A DNA stretch of 64,000 bases from Sepiola atlantica (GCA_963556195.1 OY744520.1:154137607-154201606), one strand, 5' to 3'. Shown: positions 35,450-47,664, counted from the first letter of the stretch. The notes: generated by a model from the sequence alone, not told the origin. Program-made: numbers and translations.

Positions 35450-35493
<44 letters not shown>
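35449..35493. repeat. (TA)n microsatellite
   Basis: About 20 TA units. Confidence 0.95.
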
Positions 35494-35494
<1 letters not shown>

Positions 35495-35719
35495 CAAGGT
35501 ATAAAATTAATACAAATATATATATATATTAACGAAAAAGACGTCCTATAAAGATAAAGGCGACTAATAATGCTATTTTCTGCAGCTTAATCTCTCAGGC
35601 AGTGAAGCAATCGAAATAGTAGGTGTAAGTAAAAACAACGAACGCTGCAATCACCAATAAAAACAATTACATAAAAACACATGAAATATTTAGGTGATAA
35701 AAATTGTACATATTTAAAG

Positions 35720-35880
35720 GCAGGGCGTTGTAGTCCATTGGTAAGACGCTGGACAATATACATCAATGTCGAAGGTTCGATAATTGTCTGTCTAAGTTAG
35801 TCAATCTGATGATGGCTGTGAGCCAGAAACACGTGTCCATGGATTACTTTTATGTATGTATAAAATAAATAAAAATATAT
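35720..35880 (+). repeat. tRNA-derived SINE
   Basis: The head GGGCGTTGTAGTCCATTGG and TAAGACGCTGGACA resembles a tRNA 5' half with A box. GGTTCGATAATTG (about 35773-35785) stands for the B box. A tRNA-unrelated body follows (GATGATGGCTGTGAGCC) and an AT-rich tail with AAATAAATAAAA. The spacing of about 40 nt between boxes fits pol III promoters. It is not a functional tRNA because no cloverleaf can be drawn. Confidence 0.7.
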
Positions 35881-35904
35881 TTATATATATTATATTTTAT
35901 CTCT

Positions 35905-36518
35905 GTCTTTATGAAGTTAGGTATGTTTATATGTTTATATATTTGTATGTATTCACTCTTAAACTAATTTACCTATCCTTATGAATTTTAGGCTATATTT
36001 ACTTTAATTAAGTCTTTTGTAAATATGATAAAAAGGCGTTTGTGAAGATTCAGATACCTCCGATTTTCGAAAAACTTTAACAATAGTTATTAGACATAAA
36101 TTAATATATATTCCAAAAATTTCAGTTCTTTTGGAATATTTTAAAATGTTTTTAGGGAACATAATGTGAGAAGAACCTCCCATTTGAAAATAAAATATAT
36201 CACATTTGAATTGAATTCGAATCATCGCCATTAGACACCAATGAAAAAAAGAGCCCCAGAATTCTAATTCTTTCTTCATACATCTTAAGCTGAAGCCTAA
36301 AATTTTAGACATTCTCTAGAATAAAAACTACGTAATATTTTTTTTTTCAAAATTAAATAAATATTCGAGACATAAGGTTTAGTATAATTATAGATTGATT
36401 TGAATCTTTATAAGGAGTCATATAAGTGGGGCAAAACTGTTCCCTTCCAGAAATCTTTCCAAGAAACAGGTATTCTTCTAATACACCCTTACGCATACAC
36501 ATACACACACATACACCC

Positions 36519-36520
<2 letters not shown>
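35905..36520 (+). repeat. (TA)n-bounded ~620-bp repeat, copy 2
   Basis: It begins AAGTTAGGTATGTTTATA and ends just before a long (TA)n. It matches 52690-53336 along its length in the same orientation: GATTCACTC..AAACTAATT, ATACCTCCGAT, AATAGTTATTAGACAT, ACTTAAGCTGAAG and GACATAAGGTTT. It matches 25143-25774 and 44785-45170 in reverse. Short frames have no recognised domain. Confidence 0.75.

Positions 36521-36585
<65 letters not shown>
36521..36585. repeat. (TA)n microsatellite
   Basis: About 32 TA units, directly at the end of the repeat copy. Confidence 0.95.
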
Positions 36586-36587
<2 letters not shown>

Positions 36588-38200
36588 ACATAGATCCATG
36601 TGACCACAATTACATGCTCAAATCGCGTTTCAAGAATTCAACATAAAAACTGTTTGTTTACGATCATTTCAAAGACCATATGTTTTATTGATATTACATA
36701 ACATCGTCAGGACAGTCTGTTAAAACAGAGTTAAAAGCAAAAGCATATCGGCAGCGTCAATGGAATACAGATCGACATGCCCATTTATACAGAAAATAGA
36801 AACGGGAGTAGATACTATTAAGGCTCAATTAAAAGGTTACTTGGCTGGAACCGGAATTCGAGACGCACGTATGGTTCAAAGTAGAAAGAAGTCTATGCAA
36901 TATTACAAGTAGGAGGCCTCACGTCAAATGGAAAAATTGAAACAAATATTGTTTTATACAATACTAGTAGGACCCCCCCCCGTGGATGCATATAAAATAA
37001 TGAATTAAACAGCCGACCGAACGTAAATAGGTTACATAGGATATTTTTAATGTTTACTCAAAAGGTCGACTTTTAATAGTTGAAAATGTACATACCGACG
37101 AAAAGGAGCACTTGATATTGGAACAAAAATAGAAATTGCCTCAGTTTCCTAAATATGTCTACTATATTTGTGTGGTCGAGTTTTAACTTCGGCGTCTCAC
37201 CTGTATGATGCAAATTTATGTAAGTTATGTGTTTTCTACTTCGAACTAATTTGAACCGAATTTTAGTTTGTATTACCGTTTCTGTAGAAGCGTTTTGCTT
37301 TAGGCCAAAAGTCACTCGAACCCTAACATAAGTTTTATTTCGTTTAAAGTCGGTCACTAAGGCCGAATATCACTGCAAGTTGAAGTTGTTTATCGTCACG
37401 GTAGACGTTGTTAGGTTCGGTTCAAATTCTGTAGAATCACATTTTTTGTTTTATGGATTTAATTTTGGAATTAAATTACTTTCAATAAGATGTTTTAAAT
37501 TTTTTTGTTGTTTTACGCGCTATTGCAGTTTCTATGTCAATAAATATTCGATTACTAATATAAATAAAAAAAATGAAAATCACGTAGAGATTGTTAAATA
37601 ATATTATTAAAAAAGGAATATTCAGATCTTTGGTATAATAGAGGTGCATTAAAAAAAATAATGTTTTTGGTTTAAGAGCCCAAATGAACCATACTAATAA
37701 TTAAAGTTTGATTCAAGTTAGATTTGAGGGATGTCACTCAGACATAGGGCTAAACGTGGTGGTAGGTATAATAGTGTTTTGCAATGCCAAAATTGTTATC
37801 AGTGCACTCGAAAAACGGTAAATTTGTAGATTAACACCGTCAGCTAAACAACCATATTCCCCCCTCCCCAAATAATATTCTACTTCTTTTCTGGTGATTA
37901 CGTGGAAACACCTTAAAAAATTGGTGGAAAAGCAAAAACAAAAAACAATAAGTTTCCAAATTATAGTGTGGCATAAATTTCGTATATAAATTTAACGTAA
38001 AAATGATCCCCTATAACCGGACCATTCTAACTTTTTAGGTCAGTAAACTAAATGTTTTTACCGTTCATCGTAAGTGACAGTGTTGTAAAACAATACATAA
38101 TCTCCCCCACCCCCAGAACCGCACGGAATATATATTCCATATACAAAAAATAAAAGTAATAATTTTTGCTAATTGACTAAAACGCAAGAATGGATCAGAA
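36586..38200. other. Non-coding DNA
   Basis: A weak, stop-ridden plus-strand frame at about 36720-36950 is basic and could be LINE-derived, but I could not place it. The rest is AT-rich without gene. Confidence 0.35.
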
Positions 38201-38222
38201 ACGGGTGAGAGTTTATGTCAAA

Positions 38223-39205
38223 TTCCATGAAAAATGCCAGTATACTGAAATCATATGCCCATAATAGGGTTAAGATGAAAATTCATATAAACTAAATGTA
38301 CAAAAGCAAGGAAATTCCCAAATTTTTACACTTTTATTGTGATTAAGGGTATGACTACATATCAACCAAACTATTTCATTATCACATCACTACAGTATAC
38401 ATCTCTATGCATGAGTGGATGAAGTATGTGAGGTGCGCTGAAGAAAAATTCCTACCAGCAAAATACATACCCTTAATGACAATAAAAGTGTAAAAATTTG
38501 GGAATTTCCTTGCTTTTGTACATTTAGTCTATATTAATTTTCATCTTAACCATATTAAGGGCTTTTGATATACTGGCATTTTTCATGGAATGTCACTACT
38601 TTTGTAAAGGCTATGCCTCAATACAATGCCTTCTCATAACTGATATACTTGGTAGTTTGACTAATCAAGGTATATGATAAACTGAAATTAAAATAGCATC
38701 AACTAGACACTAGAACCTCTATCTTTGCCAAAAATCAGCTGAATCCATCAAATGGTCGATAAGATATAGAATAAAGTGTATGAATACTGGTCATTTTAAA
38801 GGTTTTTTGGAATTTTCTGGGAAACTAAGGTATATGGTAAACTGAAATTAAAATGCCATCAACTAGACCCTAGAACCTCTATCTCTACCAAAAAATAAGC
38901 TGAATCTATCAAATAGTTGATGAGATACTGGGTGGCACATACGTACGTACGTACGTGCGTACACACAGATAACATGATTTCATGATTGAACTTTCTGGAT
39001 CTCTGGGTTGCCTTGATTAATGATGTTGAAATTCTTCACACTTATAGAACCTATCAAATAAAACATTTGTGCAAAGTTTTAACTAATTTGGTTTATTGGT
39101 TTTTGAGTTATGATTGATCAAAGAAATGAGATTTCCAGCATAGACCATTCTTGAAGTCTATTAAGGGATCGAACGCTCTCGCGCCTCCCTTGATTTATGC
39201 GCGAT
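38223..39205. mobile_element. Fold-back element, copy 2 (right half)
   Basis: It contains an inverted repeat of about 125-130 bp: 38223-38353 pairs with 38466-38590, around a ~110-bp loop. Beyond it, 38590-39205 is the reverse complement of about 6970-7410 in copy 1, including the ACGTACGTACGTACGTGCG run and an end near CTCTCGCGCCTCCCTTGA. Copy 1 keeps the left outer arm and copy 2 the right one, so the intact element is inferred to be a long palindrome with no protein. The superfamily is unknown. Confidence 0.75.
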
Positions 39206-39730
39206 GCTGATTTCCAATATTTGTCTTTTAAAAATATATTTTTCTCTCTCCGTCAATTTTATCAGGGTGTGAACAGGCTACACGTACGTGCCTAAAAAGT
39301 AGAATCTTATTTGAGGGTGGGGAAGTTTCTGAAGGTGTTACCCGAAAACCGCATAATACCACCAAAAACCACATTATTGTAGACTGAAGTGATTTAATAA
39401 AATTTTCATTTTTACATAACTTGAATATATATCGGACTTGTTATTTTTATGTCATGTAAACGAACAATTAGTTGGTTCAATTTTAGTATAAGGAACGTAA
39501 TAATATCTCGCGTATTTCACTTTTTTTCTTTTGAGTGATAAATAGGGAAATACATTAATCAGTCCAAATCAGCGTACAAACACTTTGAGTGATGAATAAT
39601 AAAAAAATATGTCCAATAATAATGTTGACCCAACACAGCGTAAGGGGGAAGTTTAGTAATTTTCGTTGTTGTTAGAAATCACCGGAAAAGAAATAAAACT
39701 GAACACATTTAGGTGTTTAATTATTAGATG

Positions 39731-39731
<1 letters not shown>
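39206..39731. other. Non-coding DNA
   Basis: No gene seen. Confidence 0.4.

Positions 39732-39780
<49 letters not shown>
39732..39780. repeat. (TA)n microsatellite
   Basis: About 24 TA units. Confidence 0.95.
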
Positions 39781-39783
<3 letters not shown>

Positions 39784-40959
39784 TCAGAAGTAACGTAAAT
39801 AAGTAGATTTTAATTTACTAATGTAAGTATAATGTGAAAAGAAAAATAATACCTATCTTGTTTCTTCTCGAATGTTTATTCTTGTTTATAATGTGACGTA
39901 GTGTTTTAGCGAACGATTTGATGCTTACTGCCTATGTAAGCTTTGCTTTGATTGGATGTTTTACAAATTCTGAAACGGTTAAACTTGATTGCAGTTCCTT
40001 GTGAAATAATTGCCAAACGGCGTTTGAGGAGGGTAAAGGTTATTAATTCATGGAGAGAAATTAGTCTGCTACCCTCTTTTTGGTTTAGTTAGTTGAGAGA
40101 AGCTTACAGAGAAGAATAAAATAATGTTTTTGTTTAGGTTACAAAATTAATTTAAAGTTTCTGGAAATACGGTCGAAGGTAGTAGGCGACTGGAGTGATA
40201 TGTTTCGATGCGTTTAATGGATCATTTTTGTAGTTTACTCTAACTGAATTAGTATGGGAAAAATTAAGTCTACTTTATATAGAAGATACAAGAGTAATTA
40301 TAAGTGATAATTAGTAACATATATAATCAAGCAATAAGAAAATGTTAAGGCTTATCAAGTTCAAATATCATTGCCAGATTAATTGGCCATAAACGCTATA
40401 GTAAGGAGCCTAAATAAAAACACTATTTCTAATAGGTTAGAAGTAGTAGAAAAGAAAACTTGAAAGATTACTTAATGAATAAAGCACATTGCCCACCTAC
40501 CCATAGAAATATCTAAGATAAAGAGTATAAACAATGTAATTCAGATGTTAAGTTATATTTACTATGAGTTCATGAGTTTTTTTAAAGACAAACTATCTAT
40601 TATACAATGCACGACTTATATAGAATCCATAACTATTGGAGACAAATGTACAGGCATTAATCTTAATTGACCACACCAAAGACAAGATTCAACAATACTA
40701 ATGATAAGGTAAGTATTAATAAAATTAACTAAATTAAAATAATCACTAAGATAGTTGACATACTGTATGCTCATGTAGCTGGATTTACTACAATTGATAG
40801 TAAAAACATAACAAGTCGATAGTTATACTATCCGAAAAAGGGAGGTTATCCCAAATCAACCCGCACTCCACCCCGAGAAGACCGATCCGCAATAATCCAG
40901 AGGCATATATCTCGGAGTTGTCCTAACCAAGACCTCTGTTCCTATCCACAGTTTGTAAG

Positions 40960-42240
40960 TTAGTATTGTCATTAGGTAGAGACATTTCCTGTGCAACCGT
41001 GCATTTATAGATGCCACCTTCATGCCTGCACGATACATTTAAAAGGAACATATTAGGGTCATTGCAGTAACATTCGAAGCTTGATTAGGGGTATATCTGA
41101 TTCTGAGGATTTTCTAATTTTTCTGGGATTTGAGCCTATTATTTGGTGGGCCAAGTTAGGGACAGTAGAGTAAGATATTCTAATGGTGCTTCTATCGAAA
41201 ATATTGTATATCGATGCGGGGCTCTAAAGTTGCTTTGCAATATTTTGAAGAAGGTCTTAGATATATTAGTTATGACATTTTTTCTATATGTCGTTTTACC
41301 CATACGCAGGTTCTCCACCTGTTTTTATGCCTACGTGGGGTAATTGTTTGATTGTGGGTTAGAAAGTTATTTGTCTTCTACATTGTGATTGTTACTGTTA
41401 TGGGAGGATTCGATAATGCGTCTATATTCGTGGGACATCGCCATATTGTTGGTGATGATATTTGATCTTTGTTCAGCAGGTTTCTTATTTCTATCATTCC
41501 AATTAATTTGCTCTAGGGTATTGATATATTTGATGCGCTAGTTATAGCCAGACCTTTTCCAAAGCCACATTACAATAATGGGAGTTTTCATCGAAAATCT
41601 GCTTATTAGACTAAATACTCGATATCCTATTGGATTCATTAGCTATTATCGACCTAATGATTACTCTACGGTGGTTAGATTCCTTACACACGTAGTAGAG
41701 AGTTTTATTTGGCTTATGGAATGGTTCGTTTGTGCCTGGCGGAAGGTTGAGTGTTAGAACTAAAAATATATATACTTTTCTTTTTACGTAAAGCGTTATA
41801 TTTAGACTGTAGTTCATGGACAGATCAAAAGCTCCTTTCTACTAATATCATATCTTCTATCGGTTGCCCTTATTGCAAAAAGGGCATCATCTCTATATAG
41901 CCTGCCCTCTAACTCAGTCATGTTCTTAAACTGTATGTGTATCTTATTCAGCAAGAACACTCCTACCAAACCTGTAACCTGAGCCGAGCCGTGGATCCCA
42001 TTAAAATGTTAAAATGGTCAAGGGTTCCTTTCCTTGTCCAGGACGTATGGACAAAATTGTTTATCGATTTCCTAGCCATGACAATAAGGTCAATTTCTAT
42101 CTGGGTTATGACAGATAATCATTTAGCCATTATGAAAGCTTTATTTAGTAGTGTAGGTGAGATTGATTGGTAGTACAAATCAATGTCAAAAGCTAGAAAT
42201 TTAATATAATGTTTGTGTTTCAACTTTATAAACTAGTCGG
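40960..42240 (-). pseudogene. Penelope-like element: RT C-terminal half and start of GIY-YIG region, broken
   Basis: Minus-strand pieces run in the order expected of a Penelope-like reverse transcriptase. FLAFDIDLYYQSISPTLLNKA (near 42210-42150) stands for the motif A region. DGSAQVTGLVG (41962-42000) and LYRDDA (about 41883-41900) follow. Then come HKPNKTLYYVCKESNHR and IIANESNRISSI (41700-41610), and TNISKTFFKILQSNFRA with a shift to FDRSTIRISYSTVPN (about 41280-41155). The linker cysteines CNDPNMF and SCRHEGGIYKCTV follow at about 41065-41000. Multiple stops and shifts separate the pieces, so it is dead. The GIY-YIG endonuclease beyond its start is unrecognisable. No terminal arms were identified for this copy. 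Confidence 0.8.
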
Positions 42241-42371
42241 AAACTTGATTGGAAGATGCCTAAAATAACTGTAATTTGAAAACTAATGATCTGATTGGGC
42301 TCAAATTCTGATACGTGCAATTGGAAAGTTAGTACTTCATAGAAATACTATGGATTTCTAAAAGTGACGCC

Positions 42372-42662
42372 ATCTCTCTCTCTTTCTCTCTCTCTCTCTA
42401 TATATATTGTATATATACAATTTCTCATAATATATAATAGCAGATAAAATTATCTTAAACATAATATATATATATATATATATATATATACTTACAATCT
42501 CATATAATATATAGGAATATACAAATCAAATTTTCTTTGATTTGATCAGATAGAGTCGCAAAATGACCTTATAAATTCATTCTTGTACTATTATTTCTGA
42601 ATTTATCCTGTTTATTCTTACAATTTTAGAAAGAACTATTTTTAACATAATTAGGTAATTCG

Positions 42663-42693
<31 letters not shown>
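42372..42693. repeat. Cluster of (CT)n and (TA)n microsatellites
   Basis: A short CT run at 42372-42400 and TA runs at 42467-42491 and 42666-42693. Confidence 0.9.
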
Positions 42694-42696
<3 letters not shown>

Positions 42697-43059
42697 GTTA
42701 GAAAAAATCTTCCGTTCTTATTCTCTTTGGTAAAGTTGTAAACTCAAAGATTCCCTCCTATTTTTATAATTGAGATCTTTCATTCCTAGTAACACACAAC
42801 CCAATATGTCCCGGGCTTGACAAACAGATTGCGCCACTTTATAAAAATGCGTATGATTTTTATAAAATACTAACCTTAAAATTGCACATGTCACAATTGG
42901 AGCCCAATCGAATTATTAGTTTACAGATTACAGTTATTTAAGTGGAGCTACTGTTGGATGTTTTAATAACAATAGAGGATTTGAATTTCGTGTATTTATA
43001 AAGCATTACTTTCTAATAGGAACATACTATTAAAACAAGCAATTGCTTGATGAATGTAA

Positions 43060-43770
43060 TTCGAACTACTCCGTTGGAAACAACGGTTAGGAGATGTTAT
43101 GCTGACTTGAAACATGTTCGTACAGGATTCGGAAACGCTCAAGTCGGCCACATTCGGCAGTTGTCAACAAATTCATTTTGTTCGATCGTAAATTGAAGTT
43201 GCGTGAGTTAGCAGAGGAGTTGAAGAAATCAGAAAGCAGTGTATTCAAAATTTTGCATGAACATTTGTCAATGAGAAAGATGTGCTCATAGAGGGTGCAA
43301 CGTTTGCTCACAGTCAATCAATAATAACCAGACACGCAAACATCAGCAGACAAGGTTTTGCCCTACTTATTTTCTATCGATTTTTTCATCGATTAGAGTA
43401 CGAAAAAGAAAGAACCATGAATAGTGAATATTATATAGCATTATTTGTGTGTTTGAAGGAAGAAATAACCAAAGCGGTCACAAATTAAGAAGAAAGGCGT
43501 GTTCTTTCATCAAGACAATGTATCATGTCGCAAGTGGGTGGCAACGATGAGAAAACTACATGACATGCATTTCGAATTGCTTCCCTACCCACCCAATTCT
43601 TCAGAAATATCCTCAACCAACTATTGGCTGTTTGCAGACCTCAAGAGAATGCACCAGGGAAAGAGATCCGGCTTCAATAATAAAAAGTGGCATCGGAACT
43701 GGGCTTTATTTGGAGACCAAAGTGAATCCATTCTACAAAAAGTATCTAATATATACATACTAAAATTCAT
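43060..43770 (+). pseudogene. Mariner-family transposase relic
   Basis: Plus-strand pieces read RKLKLRELAEELKKSESSV then ILHEHLSMRKMCS (about 43185-43290). These correspond to the second helix-turn-helix of the mariner DNA-binding domain. The C-terminal part reads MNSEYYIALFVCLKEEI (43420 on), VLFHQDNVSC (about 43500-43530), then FELLPYPPNSSEISSTNYWLF (43571-43633) and LKRMHQGKRS. The second catalytic Asp (HQDN) is kept, but the third, normally in the P-D-L-A-P-[SC]-D stretch, is replaced by Asn. About 100 bp between the halves is unreadable. It is inactive, and terminal inverted repeats were not found. Confidence 0.85.
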
Positions 43771-43814
43771 AATGATCCGTTAATTAGTTTAGGAAATTAC
43801 CCGGTATATCTATC

Positions 43815-43832
43815 CTCCTCTCTCTCTCTCTC

Positions 43833-43918
<86 letters not shown>
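43815..43918. repeat. (CT)n(TA)n(GA)n palindromic microsatellite
   Basis: A CT run of about 26 units, a TA run of about 13, then a GA run of about 12. CT and GA arms are complementary, so the whole tract can fold into one hairpin. Confidence 0.95.
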
Positions 43919-43926
<8 letters not shown>

Positions 43927-44780
43927 CAGCGAGAAGTGGGAGAAAGACACAAGGAGTGTGAATTTGAATGAAAATATATAAGGATGCATGAAATAATAAT
44001 ACATTTTTGACAATCGGATGTACCGTGAAACTGCAGTAATATAACCCCCTTTTATACAATATTTATGTATGTATTTTATATACAATTTCAAATCAAAACG
44101 GATTTTATTAATGCATATGTTTTAACTGAATTAAATAAAATCATACATCTTAACGGAAGTTACCGTAACTACACACACACATACATCTACTCACGTATTT
44201 ATATTTTGACATATGTTTTGACTATTTGTTTAGATATTTTGACGCTGATAATCTTTGCAGTAAACTCGTCAATATCTAACAATTGTGGCGGAAACTCGGC
44301 CGCTGTTGTGTTTTGTTGAAAGAATGTAGGAAAGTAAGCATGAAAGTGTGTTTGTATAACATGTCACAGGCTGTTATGCAGTGTGCCTATAACATTAACT
44401 GAGTAAATAATATAAAATTCACACAATACTTTATAAAGAGTCGTTAATATCTATTACATCTCATTAAACACACGAATACGCCTTCATCACCATAAATAGA
44501 TAATTGTCTGAGCATTAACAAACACAGTACTGAAAGTATTAAAAGTTTTCTGAATATGAAATTTTAAACGAAAATGAGTAGATTCTTTTAAATATTGCTA
44601 AAAGGAAAGCGAGTGAAGTTTCTTTTTAACTGCAATTATTTATACTTAGAAACATGCCCGCCCCAGGACGAGTAAGAATTAATTCAGTTTCAGGCGGAAC
44701 AGTTGCGCATCACGTTTATGCCCTCTTACGAAGATTACAATCAAGATATAACGATACTAAAACTTATGTCTACAATACTT
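43919..44780. other. Non-coding DNA
   Basis: No gene recognised. A small open frame at 44654-44854 begins in GC-richer sequence but has no known domain. Confidence 0.4.
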
Positions 44781-44784
44781 ATTC

Positions 44785-45175
44785 TAATTTTGATGAAAAT
44801 CCATTACATAATTTTGATTCTGGAAAATGTCTAAAATTTAAGACTAACACTTAACGAGCCTTAAGAAGAAATTTAAGTTTAGGTAATCTTGTTTAATTGG
44901 TGTCTAATGATGATGGATAAAATTCAGTGCATATCTGATATATTTGAATTTTGAAATGGGAGCTTTTGCCTATATTATTCCCTAACACTATTTAGAATGT
45001 TCTAAATGAATTAAAATTTGGAGAATATTTATTAATTGATGTCTAATACTTTTTGTTAAAATTTCACAAAAGTACGAGGTATTTTAATTTTCATGTACGG
45101 CTTCCACACTCTTTTATCCCATTTGCATAAAACTAAATTACACTAAATATAGCCCATATTTGGACCTATTATGGC
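44785..45175 (-). repeat. (TA)n-bounded repeat family, copy 3
   Basis: Reverse-complement match to the central part of 35905-36520. On the minus strand it shows ATTAGACATCAATTAATAA, CTCCCATTTCAAAATTCAAA and ATTAGACACCAATTAAACA in the same order. Unlike the other copies it is not flanked by long (TA)n arrays. Confidence 0.7.
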
Positions 45176-46280
45176 TAGAAGCTGTGTTATAAAATTCATA
45201 ATTATAAGTAAATTACTGTAGAAGTGAATCGTGTACATATAAATATATAAACAGATAAATATACCTATCTTATATAATTATTATTTTATGTATACACATA
45301 TAATATATAAAGAGATATCATATATTATTTATAGATTTTCAGTATTTACTTCAATATTGTTCAATACGTGAGTAGAGCTAGGTAGTAAGGTATGCAAATA
45401 TATTTATGACAATTTAGCTACACGTGGGAGTCCACGTTTTATCCCCGTAGGGAATGTTAGATTAGAAATCTGTCTAAGAATGTATATTTATCCGCCTCTT
45501 CAAGAAGGAACAGGAAACCAGTGTAATGTGACAATCACAGCGCGTATACACACCAAGGTCAGAGAAATTACCTCGACTCTCTCTCCCCGTAATATACAAC
45601 ATTATAGAGCACTACGTCCGTTATGTGTTTATTGACACCCACCGACATCACTGCAATAGCGGAAGTGCTAACGGGATATTTGATCGATTCTCTGGGAGTC
45701 GGTGAAGGCCGACCTGTCATAATAGGAACTAAATAGCATGTGACACAAAACTCCATGTAAAAGGAAATAAATAATAGAACCTGGAAGAAATGATCCAGAA
45801 TTGCAACGAACATGCTGAATTGCTTAAAGGAATAAACAGATCTCTACCTTTTAAGGGTAACACATATAATGATCGCCATTTGAACAATATGTAGCGCAGT
45901 CAAGTCCTTGAGTGGTTGAAAGGATCGCCTTTGTACCATTTTCAACGATCACATTAAAATCCGTCTCCTATCGAATCAGTTGACACAAACTCCACCAACT
46001 AAAATCGATAAATTTGATCGACAACGTGAAATCGGATTTCCTTTCGCTTATGATTTTGCTGTACAACACGTGAACTCCTACATTGCGTCCCCTATTCATA
46101 ACGTCGGGTTTCGCAGAGTTAAGTGTAAAATTTCGACAGTACATCTTATCTTCTGTATTTATCTTCTGGATCAATTTTGAATGAGAGAAAATAATGACAA
46201 ACCTTTTATACAAATAAAATAGTCTAACAATAAATAACAATGAAAGAATCCGTAAAATATACTATGTAGAATATAGAATA
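45176..46280. other. Non-coding DNA
   Basis: A minus-strand open frame at 45568-45813 has possible splice-like borders but no recognised domain. Nothing else is supported. Confidence 0.4.
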
Positions 46281-46289
46281 TAGTGTTTT

Positions 46290-46650
46290 CTAATCTTCCC
46301 CAAATACTACTTTATTTATTATTTAGACTACTATTCTCATCTTGGTTGCTATATTTACAACGTTTCGTCGATGTAACCTCCCGACCATTACATATTTTTG
46401 AATGTTGGAACCTAACAGTCAGGACGAATCCATTAGGAAGAGAACTCGAAAAATTCTCAAGAGATTCCTGGGTTCGACATAAAGATTCCGAAGTTCAACT
46501 ATCAAATTCCCACGTGCAGAAAGATGCACTTGAAGAAGGTCAGAAGTTTCAATCGCCCGAAATGTTGTGAATATAAAAAAACAAGATGAGAATATTATCT
46601 CGAATTGTACAAATAATAAAACATCAATCTTATCTAAAAATGAATTTCGC
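46290..46650. mobile_element. Small Penelope-derived repeat C with inverted arms
   Basis: The left arm (46310-46400) reads GACTACTATTCTCATCTTGG, then on the minus strand GGTCGGGAGGTTACATCG followed by ACGAAACGTTGTAAA. The right arm (46525-46620) on the plus strand reads TTGAAGAAGGTCAG, spacer, CGCCCGAAATGTTGTGAA, then AACAAGATGAGAATA. The arms are inverted complements across about 110 bp. The tail AATAATAAAACATCAATC matches copies A and B. No protein is encoded; the open frame spanning it is incidental. Confidence 0.65.
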
Positions 46651-47099
46651 AATGAAATACTTAAGCCACTCTTTATGATCTGCAAACATCAATAATTCTG
46701 TAATATATCGATGTATACTTGTCAATACAACACATTGTGACGTGAAGGGTTTTGATGTTTATCAATTAGAATAACGATAAGAACATGATTTGAACTAACT
46801 TGTAATAAGACAAGTGATTTTGAATAATAATCATACATTTGTTATATATATATCATTAAATATTTACTACTAAAATTCAGTACATGAGTCTTATAGAGTC
46901 TGGGGGAAATGGTGAATTACTTCAATAAAGGGTGAATAAAAGAAGTGTCACAACTTAGAATGGAATGATGAATATAGAAATGATGAGAAAGATATAGGAG
47001 ACAATCCGAAGAAAGAAAGAAAGATTGGAAAGACGAAAAAGGTGCAAGAGGGAGAGGGTGCTTATGAATAATATTTTGAAATCTTTTAGATGAAGATTG

Positions 47100-47344
47100 T
47101 AAATTTGGATGATTTGAATTATTTGGACTACTATTCTCATCTTGATTATTCTATTGACATACAACCTACTTGTTAAAAAGCTACTTGCGATGATTAAATA
47201 CATGCGGTAATTTTCAATTCAGTGCCGGTTCTCAAGTTCGACTTAAAGATTCCAAAGTCCGCATAGAAAGTTTTAAACTGCAAAAAATATCTACCCATCG
47301 GAAGTTACATCGGCTGAAACTTTGTGAAAATAACAACTGGGATA

Positions 47345-47345
<1 letters not shown>
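47100..47345. mobile_element. Small Penelope-derived repeat D, degenerate
   Basis: The left part reads TTTGGACTACTATTCTCATC and TTGATTATT (47125-47150). The right part on the plus strand reads GGAAGTTACATCGGCTGAAA, then CTTTGTGAAAATAACAACTG just before an (AAT)n array. CAAGTTCGACTTAAAGATTCC (47233-47253) also occurs in copy C as GTTCGACATAAAGATTCC. Cores are more decayed than in C. Confidence 0.55.
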
Positions 47346-47379
<34 letters not shown>

Positions 47380-47518
47380 TAATAATAATAATAATAATGA
47401 TAATAAAAAAATAAAAATAAATAATAATAATAATAATAATAATGATAATAAAAAAATAAAAAATAAATAATGATAATAATAGTAATAATAATAATGATAA
47501 TAAAAAAATAAAAAATAC

Positions 47519-47549
<31 letters not shown>

Positions 47550-47613
47550 TAATAAAAATAAAAAATAAATAATAATAATAATAATAATAATGATAATAAA
47601 AAAATAAAAAATA

Positions 47614-47663
<50 letters not shown>
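47346..47663. repeat. (AAT)n array with regular higher-order interruptions
   Basis: Runs of AAT are broken several times by GATAATAAAAAAATAAAAA-like spacers, giving higher-order units of roughly 55-65 bp. Frames made of Tyr/Leu/Ile/Phe on the minus strand are artefacts. Confidence 0.95.

Positions 47664-47664
<1 letters not shown>

Noticed and set aside
36720..36960. Basic, stop-broken plus-strand frame as a LINE fragment
   Set aside because: No motif firm enough to assign; left as unclassified non-coding DNA.
45568..45813. Minus-strand frame with an acceptor-like CAG and a donor-like GTAATT, possible exon
   Set aside because: No recognisable domain and ordinary AT-rich composition on one side. 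Splice-like words are common by chance.
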